A stretch of 64,000 nt of DNA from Lineus longissimus (lineage: Eukaryota > Nemertea > Pilidiophora > Heteronemertea > Lineidae), in NCBI RefSeq assembly GCF_910592395.1, contig NC_088311.1, positions 7,750,501-7,814,500 on the forward strand, given 5' to 3'. A model generated the notes under the pieces. The model did no database searches, was not told the origin of the DNA, and was given only the letters and a program-made list of their open reading frames with translations. Of this stretch, positions 1 to 13,252 are shown piece after piece. The translations under genes and the position numbers were made by a program. Positions within the stretch are counted from its first letter, which is position 1. Every line of letters begins with the position of its first letter.

Positions 1-3000
1 TCCTAATATTTTGCATCTGGAAAGAAAGGCTCAGGAGTTCTTAGGATATTATTCTACATCTCCGAGCAGAAAAAGATAGGTTTTTTTCCAGATATGCTTT
101 GCCACATATGGTCTTGTCAACCCCAGGATTACAGCTCCTTGTCTCTGTTCAGCAACTAAATGTCAACTAAGGATTATTGCTGAGGTTGATGCCTTTTACC
201 GGAAGAAACAATAAAAAATTACAAACTTGGTATACGATACGAATAGGTAGGCTACTTTTGTTGAGTTGGCAGCAGAAAGCTATTGACATCCAGTGATCTT
301 TTTAGTCCAGGCATGTGGGATAAGCAACAGAGCACTTCCGGGGACTCCCATTGCTAACCTTTAACTCTGAAAGAATGAAAAGAATGGATGTTTACACAAA
401 CTTCAAAGGACCTACCCTTACTTTAGATGTTCTATATTCCTTTGACAGGTGAAGAAGGGATGCCACCATCCAGGTCCTCAAAAGATCATTGACTTTAAAT
501 TTGTTAAAAGGGAACCCCCGACTTTTAGCTTATCCCAGAGTAGGCTTATACATCAATTGATAGCACTGTGAAACAATTATTTTTTACAACTTGGTTTCTC
601 ATAATTCTTACATTCAAAAGTGACATTTAGATCAAAAAGAATATTGCACCGAAATAGATGTTTCCGGATGGTGTCCACATAACATGGGAAAACCATCTGG
701 ATATGACATTTGTAGGAGTCACAAAAATGCTGTTTACATCCGGTGAAAATACTAAAACCCAACTTGTTACTATTCTTGATTGGTATAACTTTTTTAGGCA
801 AAATCATTCACAATGTTTATCAAATGAGATCTGGACTTAATAGGAAATGGGATGCATTTCACTTTACGAAGTAAGGAATCCACCTACCTGTTTCTGTTCC
901 TGCAATCGTTCTGTGGAAAGCTTCCTAAATTTTGACTTCCTTCGACTTTGTCATATAATCGGGAAGAACGTATTTTCCATGTGTTGGAAGAAAACAACTT
1001 CACCGGTAATGAATCCATTTGGAAGTTTCTTGATATTTTGGTACGATATCTGTGGCTAAATTTATTTTCTACTAGTGTGCTACAAGACTGAAATACATGT
1101 GCTTTCTCATTATTTTTATAGAGATAATGATGGAAATCTATCCTATTGAACAAGGCCTCACTCTCAATGTTCATTTAGTTTACAGTGACATTTTTAGACA
1201 CTGCTTTTGCTAGTATAACATGATTTAGATGGAAGGTAAAACAACAAAAGGCAAATATAAAGAAACTATGCCATTCATCATTATTTGAAAATATCTAAAT
1301 CACACCACATTTTGTTTAATTTCACGGCTGAAGATGCATTGTATTATTAAACCCATAGAGGATTTGTCATTGGGAGAATTGCAATCAAAGAATGATACAA
1401 CACTAATTATCCTACAACTGAAGCAATGGAGAACGATGCGCATCATATATTTGAAAACATTTCGACCTTGAAATGCATAATTCAGAAGGCCGTGAATCAT
1501 AGTCAACTGCCATGGCAGGGCAATGCACTCGTCTCTAATTAGTATATTTGCCAATGGAGGCAGTTGAGTGCAATTAATCAGTAGCCTCAAAGTGGTGTGG
1601 GACTTTCTGACAAATCTAATTAAACTTGCAGCCATCTTTGGGATGATATTGACAGCAACCTCTGCTTACTTCGAAAGGAGTCTTGAAAAGATTTGCCAAC
1701 ACTGGTATATGATTTTTGCCAACCAAATTCTTCATCTAGTGCATTCTCACTACTGGAGGGTGTGTACTACTACAGTTACTGGTATAGAATAATACAGGCT
1801 ACATGTCTTCCAGCTGGGGTGAATCTCATTCTTGAATGTAGGTCCAAAATGTCCCAACCTTTTTACCATATTGCAAATGAGAGCATTCTCCCCGATTGCA
1901 TCGAGAATACGTGAGAGTCACTAATCACTCACTGCGTATTCAATACTTGCTGCATGTGTGCATTAATGAAGAAAAGTTGTCATTCTTCTCAAGGTATGAC
2001 TCAGGGGAGACTTGCATATCAAAAGCTAATTGTAAGGTTCACTCTGGGTCCAATCTGGTTCACGTCATCCTAAATGTACTCGAGGTGCTGTGCAACTATG
2101 CATTTGAACTTAACTCAATGTACTGATATCTTAAGCATTCATGAACTGAACCAGATTCTCAATATCATTCCATCCAACGTTGCTTTTGGTCACCTGCGCA
2201 TCTCTAGAGGAATACACAGAGAAATGTACTACGGATAGGTGCAACTAGAGATGGAACCTATTCTAGGTCCGCTTCAATATTCGTTCGAACAGAAAGCCGC
2301 ACGAATAGAACTTGGTACTTATTTTCGCGTTAATCGTTCATTGACAATTATGCATTGTAATTGACTAATCACCCCTAGCTCATGAAGTGGTAGTCCTCGG
2401 TGCATGTTCGTGTGAGTCCATGCATTTCCTTACATCGCTGCAACCCCGTGCATTTCCTGAACAAGTAATGCAGGTGTCGATTCCTTTATATGCAATTCTG
2501 GACCTTTTGATGATGCCTTGCATGTTTTTCTATCAATTGACTGATTCATTTATTAGTTTCATGGACCCGTCAATCAAAATATTCCTGCTTTATCAAAACG
2601 GCAATGTAATGAAGAATATTAGCCTGAGCATGCAGTCGCATGTGCAAATAAATTACCCTGGTATTGTTTAGCTTGCATTAGGCAACATTCCCTTACTGAA
2701 ACATTCATCAAGTAGATTTCTGAAAATGACTTTAACTGTTCGAAAAGTGATGTTTGAGTGTCGCCCACCTGTAGTGATACATTCCTGCACGCACAGATGA
2801 ATATGCTTTTATTTTTTGTGCTAATCAAACATTTTCCAATTAGTCCAAGTAGGATATGTCAAGTAACACTTAACTCTAAAACCATATTTGTCGGGGGGGG
2901 GGGGGGTTTATATATGTCTGTTCACACTACACCAATGTACGAAAACCTTGTAAGATGTATCACTCCATTTATTAGATTGTCATAACTGAACCTTGGTCAG

Positions 3001-6000
3001 CCAAAGCAATAAAAATAGCTCCATATGTAATTAAAAGAAATCCCACATGCCACCCATAAACTGTCTAAGTCCTTTTCACAACAGATGTTGTCGATGATCG
3101 AAACAGTCCGAGAAAGAGATGAAACAATTTCCATACATTTTATCATCCACATAAAATGCAAAGCATCGCCCTGGGCTTAAATATTTTGTGAACAAAATGC
3201 AAATGATATCAGACGTAACCTTTATTACCACCCTGAAACAGCACCTTTTTTAACCAACACTATTTTGCCTTCTCCCGAGTGGCTTACAGTTCAACTTGAA
3301 AGGAATTCCAATTTAACTTTATGTCTGGCGCTGCAGGCTATGATCTGAGCGCAATCCAAAATATTGGAATTTCAGATATCTTCAATAAGGGATTAATGGC
3401 TCCCTGGGGGCTGCTAGGGTTATGCTATGCTTTGAAATTGTTTAGATTTGTAAGGCAATGACAGTGTATCATGTCTATGAATTGAGCAAGGGACAAGGGT
3501 GGCTCCAGGGGATGTATCCTGCCCTTTTGAAATCCAGCAAGAGCACGAGTAGGTTCTAACATCGAATTGGAAAGACACCGAAAGCATTTGTGTTGTTATG
3601 AAGCTAGCTTACTCCTATGGAAGTACTTCTGACTTTTGCCTTGATAACATCAAAAAGTTGATATCAGTCTTCAAAGGGTTAATTGTCATCTTCGAATCGA
3701 CTACACACTCGACCATCCGTGAAATTTCCGATGGCTAATTGCTACAAATGTATCTTCTTTTGTTCTTTACACTGAGATGAAAGGGACACTGATTCATAAT
3801 GTTATCATAGCATGGTGGAATAACAAGACGGACTACTCTAACCAATGATGGAGAAAATTGTGAGAGAATAGGCCGAGATTCCAGGCATGTGGCATGGAGA
3901 TGCAGAGGCTGGAAGAGCTACTGACCATCACTTACAAGACCGATGTATAGTCATGTTAAAGATGGTGTTACAGTGACACATCCAAAACCGTACACAAGCA
4001 CTTTGAAGAATGGTTTAAACATTTTCTGGTGGATCCCTAATGTATCCTCTATACAGGAACTCTGCAAGTATACATTGATAATCACCAGCAGTAATTAGCC
4101 ATGGGCTGATTGGTACATTGTGAAAGGTTTCAAAGTGGCATCCATATATATCTTTTTAAGGCGTAACTGTATAAAGTACAAATATATATGTAACATCAAC
4201 AACATACATGTACCACCGGAAGGCTCGCCTCCAGTTTTCGACATCAAAACTTCGGCACACGCCCAAAATAAGCATGAAATTATACATAAAATCATTAAGA
4301 CCCCTATCTAGCTAGAGGCGACGGTTTGCTGAAATAAATGATAATCAGAGTGTGATATCCTCAAGTGATGATTATTTTCTCAGGTTACACGATGCTGGAT
4401 GCACAAAACATGGTACTTTTTTAATTCTTAAGCAATAAAGAGCGCATGCAGACCTGCACAGAAAATAACTTAATTGTTATCCGATGGTTCTTGTCCAGAA
4501 GTCATGCTATGATTTTAGAAGAAGTAAGTGATAAAACTCACAAAGAGGTGGCAGCATCTAGCAGTAAGGACAGTTGGGAAAAAGCTTTGACCCAACTGTC
4601 GGGAATCTGCCAGACTTGATACAAATGCATAATCCTCTGAGACCAAGAGCCAAGAGAGACACCCGAATCAACACATAACATGACATAAAACTGATTCAAA
4701 TCTTATAGACCATGGAGTTACCTCATCCTGTCTCATAAGTACCTAGAACAAGGCAGGGCAACATCTATGTGACACAATCGTCTCATCTCAGTATGATTAT
4801 CCCAGCAATAAATAGCCAGGGCGCTTTTTCAGTAGAACTGCCATTTCCATCTCTGGACAAAACAGTCCGGCTAACAGGACTTAGTTGACTCAGCGGTCTA
4901 AAACACACCGATACATAATCTGATAACATAATCTTCTCTGGTAAGAACAGTATAAAGGAGAATTTTCTAGGAGGATGCGACAAAAATGTGATTAAGAACG
5001 ATCTGGTCATTGTCTACATGGATAAAGAAGATTTTCGCTTTTGTCTCTGTGTAGAAGACCAAGGATTCACAGCCTAATCTGCCCCTTCGTCGAGGAATCT
5101 CCTGACCACCCAGGATCAGGAGGACCACCGTCATTCGTTGCATGATTATGGCGAAAATCCCATTTGAGAGTCATCCAGATTTGTCGAGGGGTCACCTCGG
5201 TTAGGGATGGGGAGAGATAACAGAAATCCTATGAATTATACAATATTTGACACAAAGGGGTTTGGGTTTATCTCTGCGGATTCATGAGCTGGTTGCTTTG
5301 AAGATGCTGGGTGGTGGTGAGGGGAGATTTGTCATCAGGCCACCTGAGTTAGGGGTTCTTGTGGAGATAACATCAAGAGGGTTTACTGGGAACTTCAGAG
5401 GGACGAAACAACCGGGCCTGGTGTATTGGGAGAGTGTACAGGAGAAAGGGGACTACTTTGAGAGGATTTTGCTTAAGGGCTAGAGGTGGGAGGGAAAGGA
5501 TGCATTGTGGTGAATGCTGGACACTAATCCTTCTTGTTGTCCTCGCCGCACAGCAAATCCTCTATGGTGTGGTCTGAGATTTTCACCTTACTTCAAATGG
5601 CTGATAAATTTATCTGATCTGACTGTGGCTGTGTGGGGGAGTTTCGATGTGGAGCACTTGGACAAAAGGAGAGGGCAAGTTATTGGATTCAGTTTTACAA
5701 TCAAGAAGAAGAAGATTAGAAGTCATCTCTTTATGTAACCGGGTTTGGACCAGCAGTCCCTCCCAAGTGCAACCGGCAATTGAAAGAATAACTTTTTTTC
5801 TCACAGTGTGTCTGTGTGATCCTAAACCAGAAGTGACAAGGCAGAAATTAGTCTTGGCACGCATTCAGCTAAATCAGGTCTCACAAAACGGATTAGATTT
5901 GCCAATGGATGAAGAGTCAAGATGACCGAAGAAAGTCAATGCATCTGGACAATGATGACTTCGAGCTGATTTGATAGCCAGCTAATCATTTTCAAATTAC

Positions 6001-7036
6001 CCTAACATTGAGCCCTTTTTCACACCTCAAGACACGTCTATCTTTAGCCAGGCTCATCTATCATGCTTAACTTGGCACAGCCACTCTTGTGACATTTTCC
6101 CAGGAAAACTACAGACAAAGTGCAAAATGATGAGTATCGGATTGAGAAATCTGAACGGCCATATTTAGTCCTTTTTAACTTTGTAGGATGGGGAAGAGAT
6201 TTGGGAAAAGTTTGAAAACTTTCTTATTGCAGATGTTGACTCATCTGAATATGTTATTTTTTCTTTCATTATACATGTATTTCTTAGAGAAATTTCAATT
6301 ACTCAAGGAATGTACAATGTATGAAGCCCCTCACCATCAAAAGCACACTCAGGTACATGTATAACTGTAACTGTATAGTTTCACTTAGTCCTAATCAGGC
6401 CTTACCATCCAAAATTGAACTACCCCAAGGACCAAACGGTTACTTTTTTCAAATACATGAAAGATATCTGTTTTGTATGATAATCAACGAAAGTATGTCA
6501 AAAATAGAAATCATCTGATGTTTGAAGTGGATAACATCGACTTATGGTCAAGAACAAAAGACTCGAAATTGGTAAACAACTTCCTATCAAACAAAATCAG
6601 TTGTTTGAAGTTGAAATCAATATCATATTTATATCCATGGCTCCATCAGCTGATGTACCCCTTAAAGCTTGATGATACCACTGCTGGCCCCTGGGGATAA
6701 ACAGATATACCAAAAGATGCTACATTTCAAGATTCGAAACGCAAATGCCTTTTTACAAGTAGTGACATCTATCATTGTCAGAAGTAACTGACGTCACATG
6801 TGAAGCTGGTTGCTGGCATCAGATTGACAGTGAAACTGCTGGATCTTTTCCTTCACACTTCTTATAATTTCAGATGGCACTACATGCAGTCTCCTTTTTT
6901 GGCCGGAAGGCATTAAGGTGCAAGCAACTTTACCTAATTAGGAAAATTAGTTTAAATTCAAGTTCAATTTTTCTAATTTTTTGAACAAACGGCCCTTTAC
7001 ATGGTACAAACAGTAAGATAACAAGCACAAACTTAC
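1..7036. other. Unannotated AT-rich DNA, no gene recognised
   Basis: I see no recognisable coding sequence, RNA gene or repeat array here apart from a G homopolymer at 2893-2906. Open frames are all under about 100 codons and none resembles a known family. Around 5180-5490 the plus strand is unusually G-rich and has an open frame of about 80 codons ending at 5483. It lacks an ATG start or a convincing acceptor, so I attribute it to composition. A 21-nt stretch at 4722-4742 (minus) has a strong acceptor and a fair donor, but is too short to judge. Confidence 0.6.
2893..2906 (+). repeat. Poly-G homopolymer (14 G)
   Basis: An uninterrupted run of 14 G. Such runs are prone to replication slippage, sequencing error and G-quadruplex formation, so the exact length may not be reliable. 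Confidence 0.95.
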
Positions 7037-7069
7037 CAGGGAAGCTGTTGATTTCAGAGGGAGAAAAAC
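7037..7069 (-). other. Candidate 33-nt internal exon
   Basis: On the minus strand a strong polypyrimidine tract ending TTCTCTACTTGACAG stands directly before this 33-nt segment. It is followed by the strong donor CTG|GTAAGTTTG (GTAAGT at 7036-7031). The segment is open in phase 0 and reads VFLPLKSTASL (11 codons). Both splice sites are close to consensus, which is why I list it. The peptide matches no family I know, and 33 nt is too short for codon-bias evidence. It could equally be a chance pair of splice-like motifs, or a UTR or noncoding exon. Upstream on the same strand, an open frame ends at another donor-like ATG|GTAAGG near 7276-7281, but its acceptor is poor. Confidence 0.3.
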
Positions 7070-8370
7070 CTGTCAAGTAGAGAAAATGGATAGAAATTAC
7101 GAGGGAGAAAATGATTCAATGCTTTTTTCTGTCTTCCCCAGAAAGCTGAAAATCCTGTGGACAGGAAACGAGATGCAATGCTGATGTGTAACCTAGGAGC
7201 TGGAGTTGGAGGAAATCAACATTGCAGCATACAATATCCAACTGTCTACCAGTCACTCTATCAGCTTTGGATGCCTTACCATGGCGACAAACGCCAAGCG
7301 CCAATATTCAACTCGACAAGTCACACCCGGCAGTATATCACAGCTATACAAGTCACATTTATTGGGCAATGTGATTTGTGCTTGTAATTGAGGAATAATA
7401 CGTTACAAGTCACTGCCTCGGTTGGGACAATATCTGTCATTGCTCGAGGTTATTGGGGAGTATGGCCATGTCACATCGGGTCATTACATGATACCTACAG
7501 CCATTTCACACTGGGTATCAGATTGGTTTGGCAAGGCAATAAGTCACTAGCTATTTGTCACTCAGCGTTCGTGAAACGGTTGGTAAGTTCATAAAATCAT
7601 AAGGGGTATGCTCCAGTATGAGTTTGTTCTCCTTTTAGATTGCTTCCACTCTCGCTGAAGTGAAAGAGCCTCTGTACCACATCAAACAACAGGCCATCTG
7701 TACAATTACATGTAACTGGATATTGCCCAAATTCTGATGCAGTTCTGAAAAACGCAGCCCAATTAGGTGGATGATGGATAGATTAGCCTGGGAGCAAAGA
7801 TTTTTATTCAGAAACATACACCGATAAAATGTAAGAGCACAAAATCAAATTCATCCTGAGGTACCAACTATACATCTTCGAAGATAAATCTCAATTCAGA
7901 ACACTTTACTTATCATTAGCAGAGAACGCTATTACCCCAAGCCCATCATACTTAAAGAACTGGAATCCATTCTCTTCCAACTTCAGTGTTTTTTTGCTTC
8001 TTACTTCACTGGAGTCTCGGGTAGGCAAAGTGATTTCTGTAGTTTCTTCCAACACATTATCAAATTCCTCACGGAGCATTTATCATCGGTGGAACTAAAT
8101 CTGCATCGGTTTTTATTCAAGATATATTCACTTCGAAATCCGAAAATGGGTTCAAGGTAACAGATAATTGATTTTTCAGAGACAACTTCTTGCAATATAG
8201 TGCTCAAATCATATTCAACATACCTCATTTTTTTGTGTATATTCATCGAAATAGAAATGTCATATCTATCTGAATCGAAATGACTGATCTATTTAGATTT
8301 AAATATCTTCTTCTCTTTACTGTTGTTAAGGAGGAAAGGGAAGGGATGAGTTAATCTCGACCATAGAAGA
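7070..8370. other. No feature recognised
   Basis: AT-rich sequence with only short open frames. The block between about 7260 and 7400 has a minus-strand frame of some 40 codons ending at a GTAAGG donor-like site, but no convincing acceptor. Nothing else stands out. Confidence 0.5.
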
Positions 8371-8648
8371 GGGTGACTATCTAATGGTTAAGATCATTGC
8401 CTCATCGTCAAAGGGTCATGGGTTCAATTGCCAACCCAGCCATGCCATTTGCACCTTCAGTTATTTTAGTTCAATTGCTGAGAGAGACTTAAAATCGGTG
8501 GATACTCCTTATACCTAGTCGAAGTCTGAATCACTAGGTCAATAACACCAACTGCCAGGTAACCGTAGTGGCACAGTAAAATAATCATCCCTTCTTGGAG
8601 AAGTATCTCTCTGGAGAACAACTAGTCCAAGTCTAGAGCAAAAAAAGA
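8371..8648 (+). repeat. tRNA-derived SINE
   Basis: The first 70 bases resemble a decayed tRNA. An A-box-like TCTAATGGTTAAGATC near 8380 is followed about 40 bases later by the B-box-like GGTTCAATTGC at 8421-8431, the spacing expected of an internal pol III promoter. An unrelated body follows, ending near an A-rich stretch (GCAAAAAAAGAAG, about 8638). No target-site duplication was found. It belongs with the other tRNA-headed SINE fragments in the window, although the heads differ in sequence. The right boundary is approximate. Confidence 0.6.
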
Positions 8649-10150
8649 AGAGGAATGAAAATGCTGGTCCATTTTAATGCAGTACCAGCAGAAATTGCTC
8701 TACACAGCGGTCTGGTTCAGTTTACCCTCCACCCGGCCCAAAATACCATCCCATGGTTCACTATACACTCTACTTAGATTATCCATCGCAAAAGCAATAC
8801 ATTATTTGTCAAATCCAATTCAACCTTTCTCTCCAGATAGACCATGCAAAGCAATAACGCATTCTCATTCATCATTGTCCATCTTAATTTTTTTAAATCA
8901 TCATGTCATTCCATTAACGACATTCAAGAAGAAGAAACTGAATCTACAAGTGAACTCAATAGGAACTCGACACTTCTTACGAGTCTTTAGCCTGAAGCAA
9001 AATTTGCCAAGAACATCCAACCAAATTATCGAAAAATAACACGAAAAGTATTTTTCAGAGAGATTCGCAAACAGTAGGTTATTGAATACGTTTCATTGTT
9101 GAACATTTCAACAGAATAGTAATATGACTTTCCAAGCTCCAAGGTTCATTGCAACCATTGTGTAAGCAATTTGTTATTGCAATCTCGCCCTAGTAGTTCA
9201 GTACACCAGCAAATTTGAATGTTCAAGTGTAATGATAAACCCTTGGAACAAGGTTGCTTGATTCCATTGTCAAATGCAGCCAGGAAAATTTCAAGCAAAT
9301 TTTCCCTCTGTTGAACGTTATCCATCCTGACAAGACTACAAGTGCGTCAAATTTCTCCCATAATGCAATTGTGGCTGGGTAATGGGCGAATCTTGAACAG
9401 CTCCTCTGCATAAAACTATAACATGGTCCACTTATTGAGTTTGCATAGTAAATAAAACCTTGTTATATATGTATGATGTGTAGCTAATAACATTTGTAGT
9501 TCAATCCCGGTGGAGGGCTCGAGACTGACAACTGTTGATATAAGTAACGAGCACGGAGAATAAGTTAAAGGTCCCATTTGGAATTGGTATGCATCGTATG
9601 CGGGCGAGACTGATTGGGGTAATCACAGCCGGGAGCACCTCGTTCCGTGGGGCATTGAAATTACGAGTTCCACTTGTGGAATAATATTGAAGAAATTGGG
9701 TTTCTATGGCTACGCATCGTCTGAAAGAAGGAAACTGGGGAATTTTGAAGAATCAACAGGCGTAGTGAGATGACTACCACTGTGTTCTTATGACCCAGGC
9801 AGTTATCTCCCCTCACTACAGGGAAATATGGACATGCCCCTTTTTTCTTTCTTCCTCTTTTTTCATCTTGCTTCTTGCAGATATGCATTATACCAGACTG
9901 ACATACAGCGTATGTCTACGTCACAAGTTTTAAAATGGAGTACCAAATTGGTTACCTCCATTGAATTTGACCTCTGCAATCTAGACACCTCATTATAGAC
10001 AACACTTATCAATTCTGAGACTGTCTTTAATATAGATGTTCTGCTGTATATTATACATATCATACATTAAGCAACTATCGACAACTTAGTCTGGCAAGGA
10101 AGCTTCGACTAACGTGGACTACAAAGAGTAACAGTAGACATAACAGCCTG
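8649..10150. other. No feature recognised
   Basis: AT-rich DNA. A plus-strand open frame of about 120 codons (8677-9039) lies just past the SINE. It is low-complexity and S/T/L/K-rich, without ATG context, splice sites or homology, so I do not call it. A B-box-like AGTTCAATCCC at about 9499 has no A-box partner. Confidence 0.5.
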
Positions 10151-10835
10151 TCCGATATAGCCTATTCTTACTGGATCACCAGCCAGTCCCAGAGGCAGCT
10201 CTCACCAATTCAGTCTGGGTATCCTCTGGAAGAACATTTAAGGTCTCCAGACATGATCTTCTTATTGGATTTGTAGCCAGTGCTAAAGAAAACTCCCACA
10301 AATTTGGTCAAGAAATCCCTCCTGACCGAATCTCTTACAGTTTGAAGCATGTTCAGGGAATTGAGACATGATATAATGTCGAATATCTTCTTATTGGATT
10401 TGTAGTCGGTCTCAGAGGAAGCTCCCACAAACTTGGTCACGAAATCACTTCCTCACTGACACTCTTACAATTTGAAGGATGTTCTGGAATCGGCTGGCAT
10501 CGGACAGATATCCCTACCCCAACCCTCCAAGACACTTATGGCTTTAGGCATGTTTGAGTGGCAGATGTCTTATTACTATTAGATCTCTAGTTGGCATTAG
10601 AGACAACTCCTACCAATTCGGGCCAGGTATCTCTCCTCCTCTTTGACCTTCACAGTTTCGTTTAGGTGGGCAATACACAACATCATATACATCACTTATC
10701 TAAGAGTCAATCAAGGCCGACCTTGAGGAAACTCCCACCAATTTGGTCAAGATGTTCTCCCTAATGCTATGGTTTTAAGTATGTTCAGGCAAGCAAGACG
10801 CCATAGCATGTCAGATATCTGCTTATTGGATCCCG
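10151..10835. repeat. Degenerate tandem repeat, ~125-130 bp unit
   Basis: About five diverged copies of a unit are laid head to tail. The best landmark is CTTCTTATTGGATTTGTAG, at 10258 and 10388 (130 bp apart), with weaker echoes near 10571, 10697 and 10821. A second landmark, CTCCCACAAATTTGGTCA, recurs at similar spacing, as does a TTGAAG.ATGTTC motif. One interval is longer (about 183 bp), suggesting an insertion or a lost boundary. Divergence is high, so the array is old. No coding or RNA role is visible. Confidence 0.7.
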
Positions 10836-12649
10836 GCCTCCCATCGAACAGACCACCTGTCGTCAGTCTTCATCGGAGCTCAAACTAATGGAACGAAAAT
10901 TCAATATCTTTTTTTCCAGACGAGTAGTAAATTCACCGTCCCGGTAAATCTGTCTCTTTCGACATGAGATGTCAGCAAGGATGATGTCTGACTCACACCT
11001 GATGCTGGTGGAGGATTAGCAGCATCTGTAAGTGACAGTCAGGTTTCTCACACAGAAGAACATGTTGAGGGTAGTAATGAATGCATTTGTTCATATTTCA
11101 AAAGCAAACCCAGCGCTGCTCATGTACATTTAGAGATTGCTTAGAACTATACTTGACTGTCATCAGCAACCTCCTCCATCACGGCCAAGCAGTCACTATT
11201 TGGTTTCAGAAAGGCAGCAACCCCTGTCTACAAGAAAGCTAAACCTTCCAAGAGCACAAAGCCATCTTTGTTTTGACATTGTTGGCATAGGTCTGTGGAG
11301 CGACCATCTCAATATCCAACAATAAAGACCGACGTCCTAACTTTGTAATGGAGATTGTATCATGAGCACATATCTGAGATGACTCCTTTCGCAGAAACTC
11401 TTTGAGAGATTGAGAAAGTTGGCTCAGTTGATGTATTTGAGAATTGAGAAGTCACCAGCTGATTGTTAGATCCGACAACAAGGATTAAAGTTTCATCCCT
11501 TTAGCCAAGGGCTTTGGCTTATTTCTATGGAGCCCTATTGCAAACTGCAAACTTTTCATGTTTTCTTCACCATTCTTATTTTGGTAAATTACAAAATTTA
11601 AAATAGATTTTCCAATTAATGTTTTTTTAAATTGGCTGTTTACAGCATGTCATTTGAGACACCCATTCCAAATCGAGCAAGAATGAAAACAGCACCCTGA
11701 ATAAAGAATTTTGAAGCTCATTAAATCCAAGGATGAAGAACTCGATTACAGCCAAGGAAGTTAAAGCAATCAATTTGAAATAAATGGAATCGCTCTGACG
11801 TTTCATCCCATAATCAGCGGCAATTTCCCATCATGACATGGAGCACAAACGTGGGCATTTTTTAAGCAATGAATTTTCAGATTGTCAGGAATTTGCTGAG
11901 GGTATCACCTTCGATAAATTGAAATCAAGACCTTCAAATATGTTTTCATTCCAGGGACAGTGACACAACTGCAGTGGCTGAAGAGCACAACCTTTTGAAA
12001 GAACCTGGGGAAGGGGCTACCAGGAAAGAGTGAAAGACATTAGAAATCTCCTAATCATGAAACGAAACAAAAGCAGACAATTATTCATGTGTAAAATCTT
12101 AATGCTTCTCTATTGCACTGACTTTTTAAAAAACAAACGCATCGAAAGTATATTCCTCCGATCAATTTTTGCTGCAAGCGACGCAAATGTGATGAATATG
12201 CACCTCATAAGAAGCTAATCTAAATCTGACGTGCCCGATAAATCCCCTTCAAAATGTCATCTAACGGCATTCCTTAACAAGATACAGCTAATTTAGCAGC
12301 ATTTCCTGCTACTGTATGGCAACATTCACGATCCCAACAGGCTCAATTGAACTAAACCAACACAGCTACCAAACGGTAATTACTTCATTAAAAAAAGAAA
12401 ATTGTTTAATTTACCAGAATTGCGTTCTCGGTGCGAACATCAATACTGCCAATTAACATTGGGAATGAAAGAGCATGACCTCTGTGATCATGTGACGCTG
12501 CAACAGCCGTGCCAAGCTGCAGGTAATCAGTGTTTGACTTCTGTTAAGCTCGCTTCTTCAGAAGCGTCATCATTTTTAAGTACAAATGGAAGAAACTGCT
12601 TAATGTAAAGACAGTTACTTTTTGCTTCACAAATGGAAGTTCGGTGAAT
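10836..12649. other. No feature recognised
   Basis: AT-rich DNA with short open frames only. At 10919 a good acceptor-like tract (TTTTTTTCCAG) is followed 24 bases later by a weak GTAAAT donor-like site. At 12409-12520 a Cys/His-rich open stretch lies between an acceptor-like TTTACCAG and the donor CAG|GTAATC. Neither is strong enough to call. Confidence 0.5.
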
Positions 12650-12923
12650 CTGCGATAAGGAAAACTTGCAGGAGCAATCCCAAAGACCGTCAATGATCTG
12701 ACCCACTTAACTGAGCTTGAGATTAACCGAGCCCATCCCACCCTACTTCTTTGAGGAACAGTACTGTAGCTTCCACTCACTCAAGTCCTAGTAGAATCCG
12801 GGATGAGGAAACATGCAGGAAGAAAGCCCAAAGACCATCGATGATCTGACCCGCTTTACTGAGTTAGTTTGTCATCTATCCCACCCAACTTCTTTGAGGA
12901 ATAGTACTGTAGCCTCCACTCAC
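12650..12923. repeat. Diverged direct duplication, ~145 bp unit
   Basis: 12650-12780 and 12799-12923 are two copies of the same sequence with roughly 85% identity by eye. Landmarks are CAAAGACC.TC.ATGATCTG at 12681 and 12830, and ACTTCTTTGAGGAA.AGTACT followed by CCACTCAC at the right ends. The offset changes from about 149 to 143 bp along the copy, so small indels have accumulated. It lies directly left of a much younger duplication, showing repeated local duplication here. Confidence 0.8.
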
Positions 12924-12981
12924 AAAAGTGAGACACAACTTGAACTGTGGCCAATTCAGCAATGACTGCTCTTTTAAAAGG

Positions 12982-13252
12982 GGAAAATAAGTGATCCTCC
13001 AGATATATACATGTATAGAGTGCTTTTGCAGGCAAACTCACCAGGGGTGATTCACACAATTCAGAAATAAGACAATATTTCCCAAATATGACGTGAATGC
13101 GTTATTCCCAAGAGTGGAAAATAAAAGTGATCCTCCAGATATATACATGTATAGAGTGCTTTTGCAGGCAAACTCACCAGGGGTGATTCACACAATTCAG
13201 AAATAAGACAATATTTCCCAAATATGACGTGAATGCGTTATTCCCAAGAGTG
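12982..13252. repeat. Recent tandem duplication, 136-bp period
   Basis: The stretch starting GTGATCCTCCAGATATATAC at 12991 is repeated at 13127. The 126 bases 12991-13116 and 13127-13252 are identical by eye. The copies differ only at the junction, where an A-run has two extra bases. Perfect identity implies very recent duplication, gene conversion or an assembly artefact. Each copy contains one TACATGTA palindrome. Confidence 0.93.

Noticed and set aside
4722-4742. 21-nt minus-strand segment between GCCTTGTTCTAG and GAG|GTAACT
   Set aside because: Acceptor is strong, but at seven codons nothing beyond splice motifs can be evaluated.
5231-5483. About 80-codon plus-strand frame with protein-like composition
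   Set aside because: No ATG and no acceptor. The G-rich strand depletes stops.
10919-10943. 24-nt segment after an excellent acceptor (TTTTTTTCCAG)
   Set aside because: The donor CCG|GTAAAT is weak and the segment is too short to test.
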